Positions 28,380 to 37,796 of a DNA stretch of 64,000 bases are shown one piece after another. The number at the start of each line of letters is the position of its first letter. The stretch's first letter is position 1. Under the pieces are notes generated by a model. It was not told where the DNA came from and did not search any database. It was given only the letters and a program-made list of their open reading frames with translations. Location: assembly GCA_965651905.1 (NCBI GenBank), contig CBFGUG010000004.1:1-64000 (forward strand), read 5' to 3'. The position numbers were made by a program, and so were the translations under genes. The stretch is from SZUA-265 sp965651905 (lineage in GTDB: Bacteria > Myxococcota_A > Polyangia > Polyangiales > Polyangiaceae).

Positions 28380-30161
28380 GTGTGCGGAATATGTGGTGAG
28401 ATTCGGTTTGATGGGACTGCTGCCAGCGTTGCGGCCACCGAGCGAATGATGGACAAACTGGCCCCGCGTGGCCCCGACTCGAGCGGGATGATTGCTCGCG
28501 GTAACGTCGCGCTCGGGCATCGGCGCTTGGCCATCATCGATCTCAGCGATCACGCGCAGCAGCCCATGCACGACGCCGAGCTGGGGCTCACGATCGTCTA
28601 CAATGGAGCCATCTACAACTACCCCGAGCTGCGACGAGAACTCACCGCTCTCGGTTATCGATTCTTCTCTTCTGGCGACACGGAGGTGATCCTGAAGGCA
28701 TATCACGCTTGGGGGCTCGATTGCGTTCAGAAGATGAACGGTATGTTCGCGTTCGCCATCTACGAGCGCGACTCCAAGCGCCTCGTGTTGGGCCGTGATC
28801 GCCTTGGTATCAAACCGCTGTACCTGTACCACGGCGAAGGGGTGTTGCGTTTCGCTTCGAGCTTGCCAGCTCTCATTGCGGCGGGTGGTGTTTCGAGCGA
28901 GCTCGACCCCGTCGCCCTCCATCACTACCTCACGTTCCATGCCGTGGTTCCAGCCCCGCACACGATCCTTCGCGACGTGCGCAAGCTGCCACCCGCCACC
29001 ACCATGGTCGTGGAGCCCGATGGAAGTCATCGAGAGCAAAGCTACTGGAACTTCGAATACGGCCCCAATCAGGATGAACGAGACCTCGACTTCGAGGGTT
29101 GGAAGGCAAAGACGCTGGACGTTCTGCGACGTTCGGTCAGCAGGCGCCTGACGGCCGACGTCCCCGTGGGAGTACTGCTCAGCGGGGGCCTCGACTCGAG
29201 TTTGGTGGTTGGGCTGCTTGCGGAAGCTGGGCACCAACACATCGAGACGTTTTCGATTGGCTTCGAAACCGTTCGCCAGGAGAAGGGGGACGAGTTCCAA
29301 TACTCGGACATCGTCGCCAAACGCTTCGAGACGAAACATCACCAACTGTTCATCGACTCGAGCAAGGCGCTACCCGCCCTTTCCCAGTGTATCGGAGCGA
29401 TGAGCGAGCCGATGGTGAGCCACGACAACATCGGGTTTTACCTGCTCAGCCAGGCCGTGAAGGAGCACGTCAAGGTCGTGCAGAGCGGTCAGGGCGCCGA
29501 CGAGATTTTCGCGGGCTACCACTGGTACCCACCGCTGATGGAGTGCCAGGATGCCGTGGCTGAATATAGTCGTCACTTCTTCGATCGAGATCATGAGGAA
29601 ATGGGCGACATGCTTGCACCCGAGTGGCTGAGTGAAGACTACAGTCGCGCGTTCGTGAGTCGCCACTTCGCTCAGCCGGGGGCGTCTGCGGCGATCGACA
29701 AGGCACTGCGACTGGATACGACCGTCATGCTGGTCGACGATCCCGTCAAGCGCGTGGACAACATGACGATGGCGTGGGGGCTCGAAGCGCGTGTGCCGTT
29801 TCTGGATCACGAGGTCGTCGAGCTGGCCGCGCGCGTTCCAGCGAGGTACAAGGTGCCCGAGGGAGGGAAGTATGTGCTCAAGGAGGCTGCTCGACAGGTC
29901 ATTCCGCACGAAGTCATCGATCGCCCGAAAGGCTACTTCCCCGTGCCCGCTTTGAAGTACTTGCGCGGGCCGTACCTCGAGCAGGTCAAATCACTGCTGT
30001 CGAGTCGCGTCGCGCTCGATCGAGGGATCTTTCAACGCGCCTACGTAAACAAACTCGTGGACGCGCCAGAAGAGCACATCACACCGCTGCGCGGCTCGAA
30101 ACTTTGGCAGGTCGCGTTGCTCGAATGGTGGCTTCAGACTCACCTGGAGTCGGCGGCATGA
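28380..30161 (+). CDS. asnO: N-acetylglutaminylglutamine amidotransferase (asparagine-synthase-like)
   Basis: The product is predicted to amidate the dipeptide to give N-acetylglutaminylglutamine amide (NAGGN), an osmoprotectant. At 593 residues it has the glutamine amidotransferase domain starting MCGICGEIRF, with the nucleophile Cys2 after the removed Met. The ATP-pyrophosphatase domain carries SGGLDSS near residue 268. The start is GTG 28380; translation from it places the Cys at position 2, which decides it. It overlaps the following synthetase gene by 4 nt (ATGA). This neighbour and the M42 peptidase together match the known NAGGN three-gene set, which separates it from a plain asnB. Transfer to the dipeptide is inferred from that context. 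Confidence 0.88.
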   Translation: MCGICGEIRFDGTAASVAATERMMDKLAPRGPDSSGMIARGNVALGHRRLAIIDLSDHAQQPMHDAELGLTIVYNGAIYNYPELRRELTALGYRFFSSGDTEVILKAYHAWGLDCVQKMNGMFAFAIYERDSKRLVLGRDRLGIKPLYLYHGEGVLRFASSLPALIAAGGVSSELDPVALHHYLTFHAVVPAPHTILRDVRKLPPATTMVVEPDGSHREQSYWNFEYGPNQDERDLDFEGWKAKTLDVLRRSVSRRLTADVPVGVLLSGGLDSSLVVGLLAEAGHQHIETFSIGFETVRQEKGDEFQYSDIVAKRFETKHHQLFIDSSKALPALSQCIGAMSEPMVSHDNIGFYLLSQAVKEHVKVVQSGQGADEIFAGYHWYPPLMECQDAVAEYSRHFFDRDHEEMGDMLAPEWLSEDYSRAFVSRHFAQPGASAAIDKALRLDTTVMLVDDPVKRVDNMTMAWGLEARVPFLDHEVVELAARVPARYKVPEGGKYVLKEAARQVIPHEVIDRPKGYFPVPALKYLRGPYLEQVKSLLSSRVALDRGIFQRAYVNKLVDAPEEHITPLRGSKLWQVALLEWWLQTHLESAA

Positions 30162-31933
30162 GTGGCGAGTCGGATCATCGCGCTCCGCGCGCCGAGCGTT
30201 CGCCGCCCGAGCAACGTCACCGCTTGGAGCGCATTCAAGCCGCGAGCTTGCAGCCCTGGAAGCACAAAGGGCGCGCGAATGGTGCCGTCAAGAACGCGAC
30301 CCTCGACTGTGGTTGGGGGCGGCTTCTGTTCGGGCATACCTTTTCGAGCAATGAGGAACTCGCGGCGGCGCTCAAACACGAAGACAAGGGAACACGCGAT
30401 ATCGCGCTGTACGTTGCCGAACCGCACGTGCTGCTTTCGCTTGCGCCACAAGATCTCTTTCTCGACCCGTCTCACGGCTACCGATTGCACGTGGAGCACT
30501 ACCGCTCGAAGTCGACGAGCTCGCCCGCCTACCGCGTGCGTAAACTACAGACGCTGAAGGATGCGGAAGCGGTCAACCGCATCTACGCCAGGCGTCACAT
30601 GGTGACGTTGGATCCGAGCTTCGTTTACGCCAACCGTACGGAACCCGCGCTGACGTATCTGGTCGCAGAAGACACCCAGACGAAGCAGATCATCGGCACG
30701 ATTACGGGCGTGGACCACGTCGAGGCTTTCGATGATCCCGAGAGAGCTACCAGTCTGTGGGCTCTCGCGGTCGATCCACAGACGAGTCACCCGGGCGTCG
30801 GCCGAGCGCTAGTCGTGCACCTGATCGAACACTTCATGGTCCGCGGCCGCGCGTACATCGACCTGAGCGTGATGTATGACAACAGCCAGGCCATTCGCTT
30901 GTACGAGTCCCTCGGATTCGCGCGGGTCCCAGTGTTCGTGGTCAAGAACAAGAACCGCATCAACGAGCCGTTGTTCCTCGGGCAGCAGCCCGCGGAGGAG
31001 CTGAACCCCTACGCGCAAATCATCACGACCGAGGCGCGTCGACGCGGGATTGCAGTCGATGTGCTCGACGCGGAGCAGGCCTACTTTTCGCTCAGTTTTG
31101 GCGGGCGCACGTTGACTTGTCGCGAGTCGTTGAGCGAACTCACGAGCGCGATCGCGATGAGTCGCTGTGACGACAAGCGGGTCACTCATCGATGCTTGTC
31201 CGCCGTGGGGTTGCGCGTGCCCGCGCAAGTGCTGGCGGTGGACGAACAGACGTCGCTCGATTTTCTTCAGACCTACGGCAACATCGTCGTGAAACCTGCC
31301 CGAGGCGAGCAAGGTGTCGGGGTAAGCGTCGGGATCAGCACACCTGAGGAGATGGCCGAGGCGATCGCCCGTGCCGAGCAGGGAGGTGGCGCTGCACTGC
31401 TCGAAGAGATGGTCGTCGGGATGGATCTGCGGATAGTCGTGATCGACTTCCGAGTCGTAGCAGCGGCGATCAGACGACCACCCGACATCGTCGGCGACGG
31501 CAAGCACACGATCGAGCAGCTCATCGAAAAACAGAGCAGACGTCGAGCTGCCGCAACGGGCGGGGAGAGTAAGATCCCGCTAGATTCCGAGACGATGCGC
31601 TGCGTACAGGCAGCAGGATACACTTTGGACGAAGTCCTGCCTCCGCGAACGGTAGTTGAAGTGCGCAAAGCGGCCAACCTCCATACAGGAGGTACCATCC
31701 ACGACGTGACGGATGAACTGCACCCTCACTTGGTGGCGGTTGCCAAGCGAGCTGCAGAGGTGCTCGACATTCCAGTCGTCGGGTTGGATTTGATGGTTCC
31801 GTCGGTGCGGCAACCCGATTACTGGATAATCGAAGCTAACGAACGCCCGGGCTTGGCGAATCACGAACCGCAACCGACCGCGGAGCGATTCATCGACTTA
31901 CTGTTTCCGCAGACCGTATCTTCGTCGACTTGA
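30158..31933 (+). CDS. ngs: N-acetylglutaminylglutamine synthetase (GNAT plus ATP-grasp)
   Basis: This 591-residue bifunctional protein should acetylate glutamine and join it to a second glutamine. The N-terminal half contains a GNAT acetyltransferase, with the acetyl-CoA-binding SHPGVGRALVVHLIEHF around residue 210 and RLYESLGFARVP later. The C-terminal half is an ATP-grasp with IVVKPARGEQGVGVSVG near 376 and VVGLDLMVPSV near 545, close to the end. The start is ATG 30158 in the stop of asnO; a longer frame further upstream is a shadow of asnO. The fused GNAT/ATP-grasp order is diagnostic of the NAGGN system. Residues 1-45 are basic and probably disordered. Confidence 0.9.
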   Translation: MSGESDHRAPRAERSPPEQRHRLERIQAASLQPWKHKGRANGAVKNATLDCGWGRLLFGHTFSSNEELAAALKHEDKGTRDIALYVAEPHVLLSLAPQDLFLDPSHGYRLHVEHYRSKSTSSPAYRVRKLQTLKDAEAVNRIYARRHMVTLDPSFVYANRTEPALTYLVAEDTQTKQIIGTITGVDHVEAFDDPERATSLWALAVDPQTSHPGVGRALVVHLIEHFMVRGRAYIDLSVMYDNSQAIRLYESLGFARVPVFVVKNKNRINEPLFLGQQPAEELNPYAQIITTEARRRGIAVDVLDAEQAYFSLSFGGRTLTCRESLSELTSAIAMSRCDDKRVTHRCLSAVGLRVPAQVLAVDEQTSLDFLQTYGNIVVKPARGEQGVGVSVGISTPEEMAEAIARAEQGGGAALLEEMVVGMDLRIVVIDFRVVAAAIRRPPDIVGDGKHTIEQLIEKQSRRRAAATGGESKIPLDSETMRCVQAAGYTLDEVLPPRTVVEVRKAANLHTGGTIHDVTDELHPHLVAVAKRAAEVLDIPVVGLDLMVPSVRQPDYWIIEANERPGLANHEPQPTAERFIDLLFPQTVSSST

Positions 31934-31982
31934 GCTGCCTTCCGCGGAGTCTGACCGGCGAATCGGAGCGGTAATCTGCGGG

Positions 31983-31999
31983 GGCTGGCGGCGCCAGCC
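31983..31999 (+). other. Perfect hairpin between ngs and the M42 peptidase gene
   Basis: GGCTGGC-GGC-GCCAGCC is a perfect 7-bp stem with a 3-nt loop. It lies in the 85-bp gap between the synthetase stop and the peptidase ATG, and ends 19 nt before the ATG. No T-run follows, so it is more likely an intercistronic or leader structure than a terminator. Confidence 0.5.
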
Positions 32000-32018
32000 G
32001 TGCTACGCTGCGGGCTGC

Positions 32019-33158
32019 ATGGCACCGAAAACCGTAGCCGAGATGGATCTCAAGCGGCTTCCCATCGATCAAGAGTACCTCCGCGACACTCTGGCCAAGT
32101 TGCTCAGCATTCCGAGTCCCTCTGGGTATACGGATCGCATCGTTCACTGGACGGGTGAAGAACTCTCGCGCCTCGGCATTCCGTTCGAGCTCACTCGTCG
32201 TGGCGCTATCCGAGCCCGCCTGTCTGGCGAATCCAAGTCTCCAGCGCGGGCCGTCGTCTCTCACTTGGACACCTTGGGCGCGATGGTCAAGCGCTTGAAG
32301 GACAACGGCAGGCTCGAACTGGTTCCGATCGGCTTTTGGTCGAGTCGTTTTGCTGAAGGGGGCCGGGTAACCATCTTCACGGATGCCCACGGCCATCGTC
32401 GCGGCACGGTGCTCCCACTCAAGGCATCAGGGCACACGTTCAACGAGGAGATCGACGAGCAACCAGTGAGTTGGGACCACGTCGAGGTTCGTACCGACGA
32501 TTTCTGCGCGAGCGCCAAAGAACTCACGGACCACGGGTTTCACATCGGCGACTTCGTCGCCTTCGATCCGCAAACCGAGTTCAACAACGGCTTCGTAAAC
32601 TCCAGGCATCTAGACAACAAGGCTGGTGTTGCCTCGATGCTCGCCGCGGCCAAAGCGCTGACGGACGCCAAGTGCCGAGTTCCCGTCGACACCCATCTGC
32701 TGTTTACCATCTCCGAAGAGGTGGGGACGGGTGCATCCGCGGTGTTGCACGGTGACGTTGCAGAAATGGTGGCGGTAGACAACGCCACACCTGCCGAAGG
32801 CCAGAACTCGAGGGAGCGTGGCGTCACGATTTCGATGGGGGACTCGACGGGACCATTCGACTATCACTTGACGCACAAGCTCCTCGCCCTGTGTCATCGT
32901 TTCGGCGTCGAACATCAGCGTGACGTCTTCAAGTATTACAGGTGTGACGCTGCATCTGCACTCGAGGCAGGTAACGACATGCGCGTCGCGCTGGTGTGTT
33001 TTGGTGCAGACGCGTCTCATGGTTACGAGCGTACGCACGAAGCGGGGTTGGTTTCGGTTGCCGAGCTGCTTTCGCTCTACATTCAAAGCGAGCCGACCTT
33101 CGAGCGCGACAAGCGACAGTTGGGGCCGCTCGAAGGTTTCCCCGTCCAGCCTGAGTAG
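32019..33158 (+). CDS. NAGGN-associated M42 family metallopeptidase
   Basis: This is the third gene of the NAGGN osmolyte set. The 379-residue enzyme belongs to the M42 aminopeptidase/glutamyl-aminopeptidase group, which uses two metal ions. Probable ligands are the His in VVSHLDTLGAM, the Asp in SRHLDNKAGVASM, the Glu pair in FTISEEVGTGAS, the Asp in VAVDNATPAEG and the His in DASHGYERTH. In the NAGGN cluster the peptidase is believed to turn over or trim the dipeptide when salt falls, but its exact substrate is not established. It begins 85 bp after the synthetase gene and is convergent with the OPT transporter gene. Confidence 0.88.
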   Translation: MAPKTVAEMDLKRLPIDQEYLRDTLAKLLSIPSPSGYTDRIVHWTGEELSRLGIPFELTRRGAIRARLSGESKSPARAVVSHLDTLGAMVKRLKDNGRLELVPIGFWSSRFAEGGRVTIFTDAHGHRRGTVLPLKASGHTFNEEIDEQPVSWDHVEVRTDDFCASAKELTDHGFHIGDFVAFDPQTEFNNGFVNSRHLDNKAGVASMLAAAKALTDAKCRVPVDTHLLFTISEEVGTGASAVLHGDVAEMVAVDNATPAEGQNSRERGVTISMGDSTGPFDYHLTHKLLALCHRFGVEHQRDVFKYYRCDAASALEAGNDMRVALVCFGADASHGYERTHEAGLVSVAELLSLYIQSEPTFERDKRQLGPLEGFPVQPE

Positions 33159-33181
33159 GAGTCGAGCCCGCATCTGTCGCG

Positions 33182-34996
33182 TCAGCCGCCGAGCATGTCG
33201 CGCACGGCGAGCACGACGCCCGTGAGACTTTCGCCTGCGATCAATCCCGCTGCGGTCACCATGACGAAGCGCTTGCTGAAGTTGGGGAACGTGCGACCCA
33301 GGAGCAGCGCCACGCAAGCGCCGATGAACACGCTGACCGAGTAGTACGCCGGGATCACGAAGGCCAGGCCGATGCTGGGCGCGCTGGGTACCCAGCGTGC
33401 TGCCTCTGTACTCAGCTTCTTTTCCAAGGTTGCCAGTACGACAGCGATCGCGCTCGCGATCAACGCCGCCGTCGCCGCCCCAGGCGGTAAGCTCTTTAGG
33501 CCCTGGGTCAACAGCTCGGCAACGGCCTTCCACTGTACGACGGCAGGTGCAGGCCACTGGGACGTGGCGAGTTGGCTGGCAGGGTCGTCGATCAGCAGGA
33601 GGTATCCAGCGCTACCCGCCAATGCCCCGGACAACACGCCGAATAGCTGTGCGATCGCCTGATGGCGCGGCCAGGCTCCGAGGACGTGACCCGTCTTCAG
33701 ATCGTGGAGCATGTCAGAACATTGGCTTGCTGCGCCTCCTGTCACGTTGGCGCTCATCAAGTTGGCGGTGGCGTTGCCCGGGGACACGCCCGCAAACGTC
33801 AGTTGGGTGATTTTTCCCATAGCGCCGATCGGGGCGATCCCCGTTTCGCCGCTGACACGTCCAGCCACGATTGCCAACGCGAAGCTGAGTGCCACGGCGA
33901 AACACGCTTCGAACAGCCCGATGTCGAACAACGCCCTTTGCAGAACGATGCTGGCCACGCTGGCTCCACCCAACCCGAACAGGAACCACTTTCGCGGCAG
34001 CGCGAACTCGATGTCTGCGTCTCGTTTGGAGTCTGCCTTTGCCGCTCTCGCGGAGCGCAACATGCGTGGCACGCTCCAGGCAAACGACGTCATCGCCGAC
34101 ACGACCATCAGCGCGGCGCCGGGCCAGAGCAGCCAGTTCGCAAGCGGAGCGAAATAGAGGGTATCCGTCATGGCTGTCGGGTCGACCCAACCGCGCTCGA
34201 GCAGAGTGGGCGCGAACCACAGCCACGCGACCACTGCACCGCCCAACATGGAAGCCGCCGAACGCATGCCGACTAGCGCGCCGACCCCTACCATCAACAC
34301 GCTGGGGTCGAGGGCGAACCCGAGGTTTTTCATGCTCACCGCTTTGGCCTTGGAGAGCACCCCGCCGAGCTTCAGCTGCACGGATCCAGGCAGCCAGAAT
34401 GGCGACAGTGGGACGAGATCGATCGCCAGTTTGACCAGTGCTGCGAAACTTGCGCCACACAAGAGCGCGTAGATGCGCTTCAGCGCTTCGCCGCCTTTCG
34501 CGTAAACCTCGCGCAGTAGCATGGCGGTTGCCATGCCAAACGGAAAGGGCAGACGATCGCCGACGATCATTTGACGTCGCAGCCCGACTCCTACGAACAC
34601 TCCGAGGACGGAGACGGAGAGTGCCCACGCACACAACACCCCGTAGCCGAACTCGTAGCCCGTCAACATGGTGAGCGCGGGAATGGGTGCTACCAGGCCC
34701 GCGCCTGCGATCGACGCGGCGGCAGAAGCCGTCGTTTGGTTGATCACGTTCTCGTGCATACCGAGGCGCGTCGCGACGCGCGCCTTGAATGCCAGGTGAA
34801 ACAGCCCATACGCGAGCAATGCCGAAGCGATCGACATGTTCGTGGTGAACCCAATCTTGAGCCCGCTGTAGATGTTGCACAAGCTCAGCGTCCCGCCGAG
34901 CAGCATACCCGAGACGATGGATCTGAGCGTGAGCTGCCGGATCTCTCGCGAAATGGGGGGAGCGCCCTCGTAGAGCGCGTGTTGATCAGCCTCCAC
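33182..34996 (-). CDS. OPT family oligopeptide transporter
   Basis: This is a 604-residue polytopic membrane protein with about 14-16 hydrophobic segments. The OPT family hallmarks are visible: LCNIYSGLKIGFTTNMSIA near residue 38-56, then LRRQMIVGDRLPFPFGMATA near 134-153, and SGETGIAPIGAMGKITQLTF in the second half. OPT proteins carry oligopeptides or metal-peptide conjugates with protons. The start is GTG 34996. It is convergent with the M42 peptidase gene; the stops are 24 bp apart. A role in moving the dipeptide osmolyte is possible but not shown by the sequence. Confidence 0.88.
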   Translation of the reverse strand: MEADQHALYEGAPPISREIRQLTLRSIVSGMLLGGTLSLCNIYSGLKIGFTTNMSIASALLAYGLFHLAFKARVATRLGMHENVINQTTASAAASIAGAGLVAPIPALTMLTGYEFGYGVLCAWALSVSVLGVFVGVGLRRQMIVGDRLPFPFGMATAMLLREVYAKGGEALKRIYALLCGASFAALVKLAIDLVPLSPFWLPGSVQLKLGGVLSKAKAVSMKNLGFALDPSVLMVGVGALVGMRSAASMLGGAVVAWLWFAPTLLERGWVDPTAMTDTLYFAPLANWLLWPGAALMVVSAMTSFAWSVPRMLRSARAAKADSKRDADIEFALPRKWFLFGLGGASVASIVLQRALFDIGLFEACFAVALSFALAIVAGRVSGETGIAPIGAMGKITQLTFAGVSPGNATANLMSANVTGGAASQCSDMLHDLKTGHVLGAWPRHQAIAQLFGVLSGALAGSAGYLLLIDDPASQLATSQWPAPAVVQWKAVAELLTQGLKSLPPGAATAALIASAIAVVLATLEKKLSTEAARWVPSAPSIGLAFVIPAYYSVSVFIGACVALLLGRTFPNFSKRFVMVTAAGLIAGESLTGVVLAVRDMLGG

Positions 34997-35089
34997 CGCG
35001 CCACTCTACACGGCGGGTCACGAGTGATGCCAACCCAGCTGAGATGGTCCCGGCCCGCTGGAGTATCCCGAACAACATCGTTCGAGTGT

Positions 35090-36391
35090 TCAGTAGCTAG
35101 CGATCCGCATCGCACGCGGGTTCAGCCACGAATGGGGCTGGCGTCCCGACAAGTCTCCCCACGCCGTAGAAAACGCGTCGCGCAATACCAACTCTGCACG
35201 GCGATGAAGCGGCGAAAATCCCCAGGCAGGTTCTTGAGAGCTGTCGAACGGATCGGCGTACATGCGCCAAACGAAAAATCCCGCGAACCACTCTTCATCA
35301 ACGAACGATGAAAGCAGTGCCCGATAGGCGTTGGCCTGCTCCTGGGGAGCCACCTTCACGTCGCTCAGGTCTTCGGGCCACTCCCACGGCTTGAGTGCAG
35401 GATCCGGACGATTGGTGTAGCCGATTTCGGTGAACAGCACGGGCTTTTGCCAGCGCGCAGCGAGGTTTGCAACCTGATCGGCGACGCGTTTACCACCGTC
35501 CAGCAGCTGGGGCAGGGTGGCATTTTCCTCGGTAGCCAGCGGGAAGAAGGCGTTGATTCCCAAGAGGTCTAGTTCGCCCCAGACCACGGTGTGCTCCGCA
35601 TCATCCCAGTTGGCCGCGTACGTCAGCTTGCCGCGGTACACGCGCCTCACTTCTCGAATCAAGTCCGTGAAGCTCGGCGCGCGAGTCGTGGTCACCCATG
35701 ACCGCAACTCGACGCCGACGCTGAACAGCGCGACGTTCTTTCGTTCGGCAACTTGCGCCCAGGCCAGCACGAACTCTTGATAACTAGCAGCCCACGAGTC
35801 CCATTCGGCATCGGAATCGAAATCGATTTCACCTCGCCACCCGCCCGTTTCCACCCAGAGGTGAGGTACGAGCATCACCGAGAGACCGTGCGCGTGCGCT
35901 TGATCGATGGCGCCTTCGATGGCCACTCGGTTTTCGCCGAACGACGCTTCGAAACTGTGATCAATCCCGCTCGGAGAGAGGTCCCAGACACGGCCGAAAG
36001 GCGTCAAACTGACCCAGTTCCCTCCCAAGCGCCGCACAGTGTTCATCGCTTGCGCGCACGAGTCGCTGCCGTAACCGACGTCCGGATGCAAGGTAGACTC
36101 GATTGGACCCATGGTCATGCCGCGCATCGGGGAGCGGCTTGCGCCTGGTTGATAAACGATGGGAGAGGGGCGCGCTTGGTTTGGAGCGAGTTTCTTGGGC
36201 GACTTGGCGTGAAGTTTGGAACCGCCCAGGCCAAGTAAGGTCAAGACGGCGGTCATCACCAACAGTGCCGCCGTGCGCCGAGGCGTTCGCGACGACGCGC
36301 CGAACCGGAAATCCCCTGCGGCAAGAGGCGCCCCAACCTTTCGGGACTTTGCGTTGATGACATTGCGTACCGCGAGCGGGTTCGCTGACAT
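35090..36391 (-). CDS. Membrane-anchored GH113-like glycoside hydrolase
   Basis: From ATG 36391 the protein has 433 residues. A hydrophobic segment at about 38-54 (TAALLVMTAVLTLLGLG) serves as signal or anchor. The rest is a TIM barrel. It starts with RGMTMGPIES and TVRRLGGNWVSLTPFG. ALFSVGVELRSW carries the probable acid/base Glu, and PVLFTEIGYTNRPD carries the probable nucleophile. WFAGFFVWRMYADPF closes the barrel. The order of motifs matches GH113, which includes beta-1,4-mannanases. The frame is open 69 codons further upstream, but that part is Arg-rich and lacks features. The next plus-strand gene is divergent. Substrate specificity is not evident. Confidence 0.75.
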   Translation of the reverse strand: MSANPLAVRNVINAKSRKVGAPLAAGDFRFGASSRTPRRTAALLVMTAVLTLLGLGGSKLHAKSPKKLAPNQARPSPIVYQPGASRSPMRGMTMGPIESTLHPDVGYGSDSCAQAMNTVRRLGGNWVSLTPFGRVWDLSPSGIDHSFEASFGENRVAIEGAIDQAHAHGLSVMLVPHLWVETGGWRGEIDFDSDAEWDSWAASYQEFVLAWAQVAERKNVALFSVGVELRSWVTTTRAPSFTDLIREVRRVYRGKLTYAANWDDAEHTVVWGELDLLGINAFFPLATEENATLPQLLDGGKRVADQVANLAARWQKPVLFTEIGYTNRPDPALKPWEWPEDLSDVKVAPQEQANAYRALLSSFVDEEWFAGFFVWRMYADPFDSSQEPAWGFSPLHRRAELVLRDAFSTAWGDLSGRQPHSWLNPRAMRIASY

Positions 36392-36739
36392 GTCAGGTTT
36401 CGAGCTACGATGCTCGGTGACGATCCGTATTCGGTAGGAGGTGCGCGGCTGGTGCGAGGGAGGCTGTTCGATCCGCATGGTCAGAGTCTGCAACGTCACC
36501 TTGGACTCGCTGATGATCGCGTCGAGTCGGCGAGTGTTCGGCCAGCGGCACCCGAGCGCCATAGGCGTTCGAGTGGGTGGGCCTAGAAAGCACGCCATTT
36601 TCGGCGCGAGTTCTGAAATCTCGAAACATGGTGTTAGGCTGAGGCTAGGGTGTCTTTCAATAGCGTTGACGGCTTTCGAACAGGTTCACGATCCCGAATG
36701 CACTCCTCATGTTACCGATCGTCGTTGGGTCGTGTCGCC
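36392..36739. other. 348-bp divergent intergenic region
   Basis: The stretch separates the GH113-like gene (minus) and the FGE-like gene (plus) and should contain both promoters. Start choice for both neighbours is uncertain, so up to 200 bp on the minus-strand side and 90 bp on the plus-strand side could be coding. No RNA gene or clear operator was seen. Confidence 0.5.
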
Positions 36740-37711
36740 ATGAGCGCTTCGACGGTGATGCTGGCATGCTTCGGCGTGCTACTCGTTGTGACGAGTTCGG
36801 GCTGCACGTGCGCCGACTCCCAGGACGACGCGCGGCCGGGCCCTACTTCCGAAACGACCGCCACGGCCTCGGCGCCGTTAGGGGCACCAAAGCCTCAGGA
36901 ACTCTTCATTCCAGACGCGTCTCCAGTGGTGGGCAGTGGCACGCCGCCCTTACCCGCGTTGGTCGGTTCGGCGTGCCCCGCCGAGATGGTGAGCATTCGT
37001 GGCCAATTCTGCATCGACCGCTTCGAGAGCAGTTTGGTTGACGTGGCAGAAGAACGCCCCGTTTCGCCGTATTACCACCCGACCTACTACCACACGCGTT
37101 CAGCGTTCAAGATTTGGGAGAACGAACGGTTCAACATGGGATCGCCCGAGCACCAGAACCTGCCGCTGCCGCCCCCGCCTCGATTTCAACTCGAGGGGAA
37201 CTTCGACGTCAAAGCTGTCGTCAGGCGAGGTGTGCCTCCCAATGGCTACATCAGCGGGGTGGTGGCCGAACGCGCGTGTCGCAACGCGGGTAAGCGCTTG
37301 TGCACGGAAGTGGAGTGGGTTACCGCTTGCAAGGGTGAACGCGAACAGAAGTACCCCTATGGCGACGAGTATCAGCACGGCAAGTGCAACGTGAAGATGG
37401 GCAGGCACCCTGCAGCGATCCTGCACGGCAACGCGTCGATCGGGCATCTCGACCCGCGCTTGAATCACTTCTCTCATCGAGGTCGTAGCCTGCTCCACCC
37501 GACGGGAACCAATCCCGAGTGCAGCAGTCGCTGGGGCGAAGACGCCGTCTACGACATGGTCGGGAATCTGGATGAATGGGTAGACGACGAGGAAGGGGTG
37601 TTCCTCGGTGGCTTCTACGCGCGATCGACGGTGGAGGGTTGTGACTCGAAGATCAGCTCCCACCCGCGCGCGTACTTCGACTACAGCCTCGGCATCCGCT
37701 GCTGCAAATGA
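36740..37711 (+). CDS. FGE-sulfatase (SUMF1/EgtB-type) domain lipoprotein
   Basis: The 323-residue protein begins MSASTVMLACFGVLLVVTSSGC, a lipoprotein signal. After a Pro/Ala linker comes a formylglycine-generating-enzyme-like domain. It shows MVSIRGQFCIDRFESSLVD near 80-98, AERACRNAGKRLCTEVEW near 173-190, DMVGNLDEWVDDEEG near 273-287 and LGIRCC at the end. These are typical of the fold. Many FGE-fold proteins are not sulfatase activators, and no sulfatase gene is near. ATG 36698 and GTG 36650 are alternative starts, none with a good ribosome binding site. Enzymatic activity is therefore open. Confidence 0.75.
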   Translation: MSASTVMLACFGVLLVVTSSGCTCADSQDDARPGPTSETTATASAPLGAPKPQELFIPDASPVVGSGTPPLPALVGSACPAEMVSIRGQFCIDRFESSLVDVAEERPVSPYYHPTYYHTRSAFKIWENERFNMGSPEHQNLPLPPPPRFQLEGNFDVKAVVRRGVPPNGYISGVVAERACRNAGKRLCTEVEWVTACKGEREQKYPYGDEYQHGKCNVKMGRHPAAILHGNASIGHLDPRLNHFSHRGRSLLHPTGTNPECSSRWGEDAVYDMVGNLDEWVDDEEGVFLGGFYARSTVEGCDSKISSHPRAYFDYSLGIRCCK

Positions 37712-37763
37712 GCGCGGCGGGACGAACGGGGGCACGTCGATAGGGCAACACGGCCTTTTCTTG

Positions 37764-37775
37764 CCTACATGTAGG
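37764..37775. promoter_or_regulatory. 12-bp perfect palindrome upstream of small lipoprotein gene
   Basis: CCTACATGTAGG is a perfect palindrome 21 bp upstream of the ATG of the next gene. The position and symmetry suit an operator, but one 12-bp palindrome is weak evidence and no regulator is linked. Confidence 0.25.
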
Positions 37776-37796
37776 TTCGTGTCCTATCCTGTTGGC

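Noticed and set aside
29774..30157. An N-terminal extension of the NAGGN synthetase of 128 residues
   Set aside because: This region lies inside the asnO coding frame, and translation gives Arg-rich sequence without protein-like features; the ATG in the asnO stop codon is the better start.
28380..30161. Plain asparagine synthetase AsnB
   Set aside because: The direct overlap with a GNAT/ATP-grasp gene and the following M42 peptidase are specific to the NAGGN trio, so a role in that pathway is more likely than asparagine synthesis.
36740..37711. A sulfatase-activating enzyme
   Set aside because: The FGE fold is present, but no sulfatase is encoded nearby and the protein is a lipoprotein; a formylglycine-forming activity cannot be assumed.
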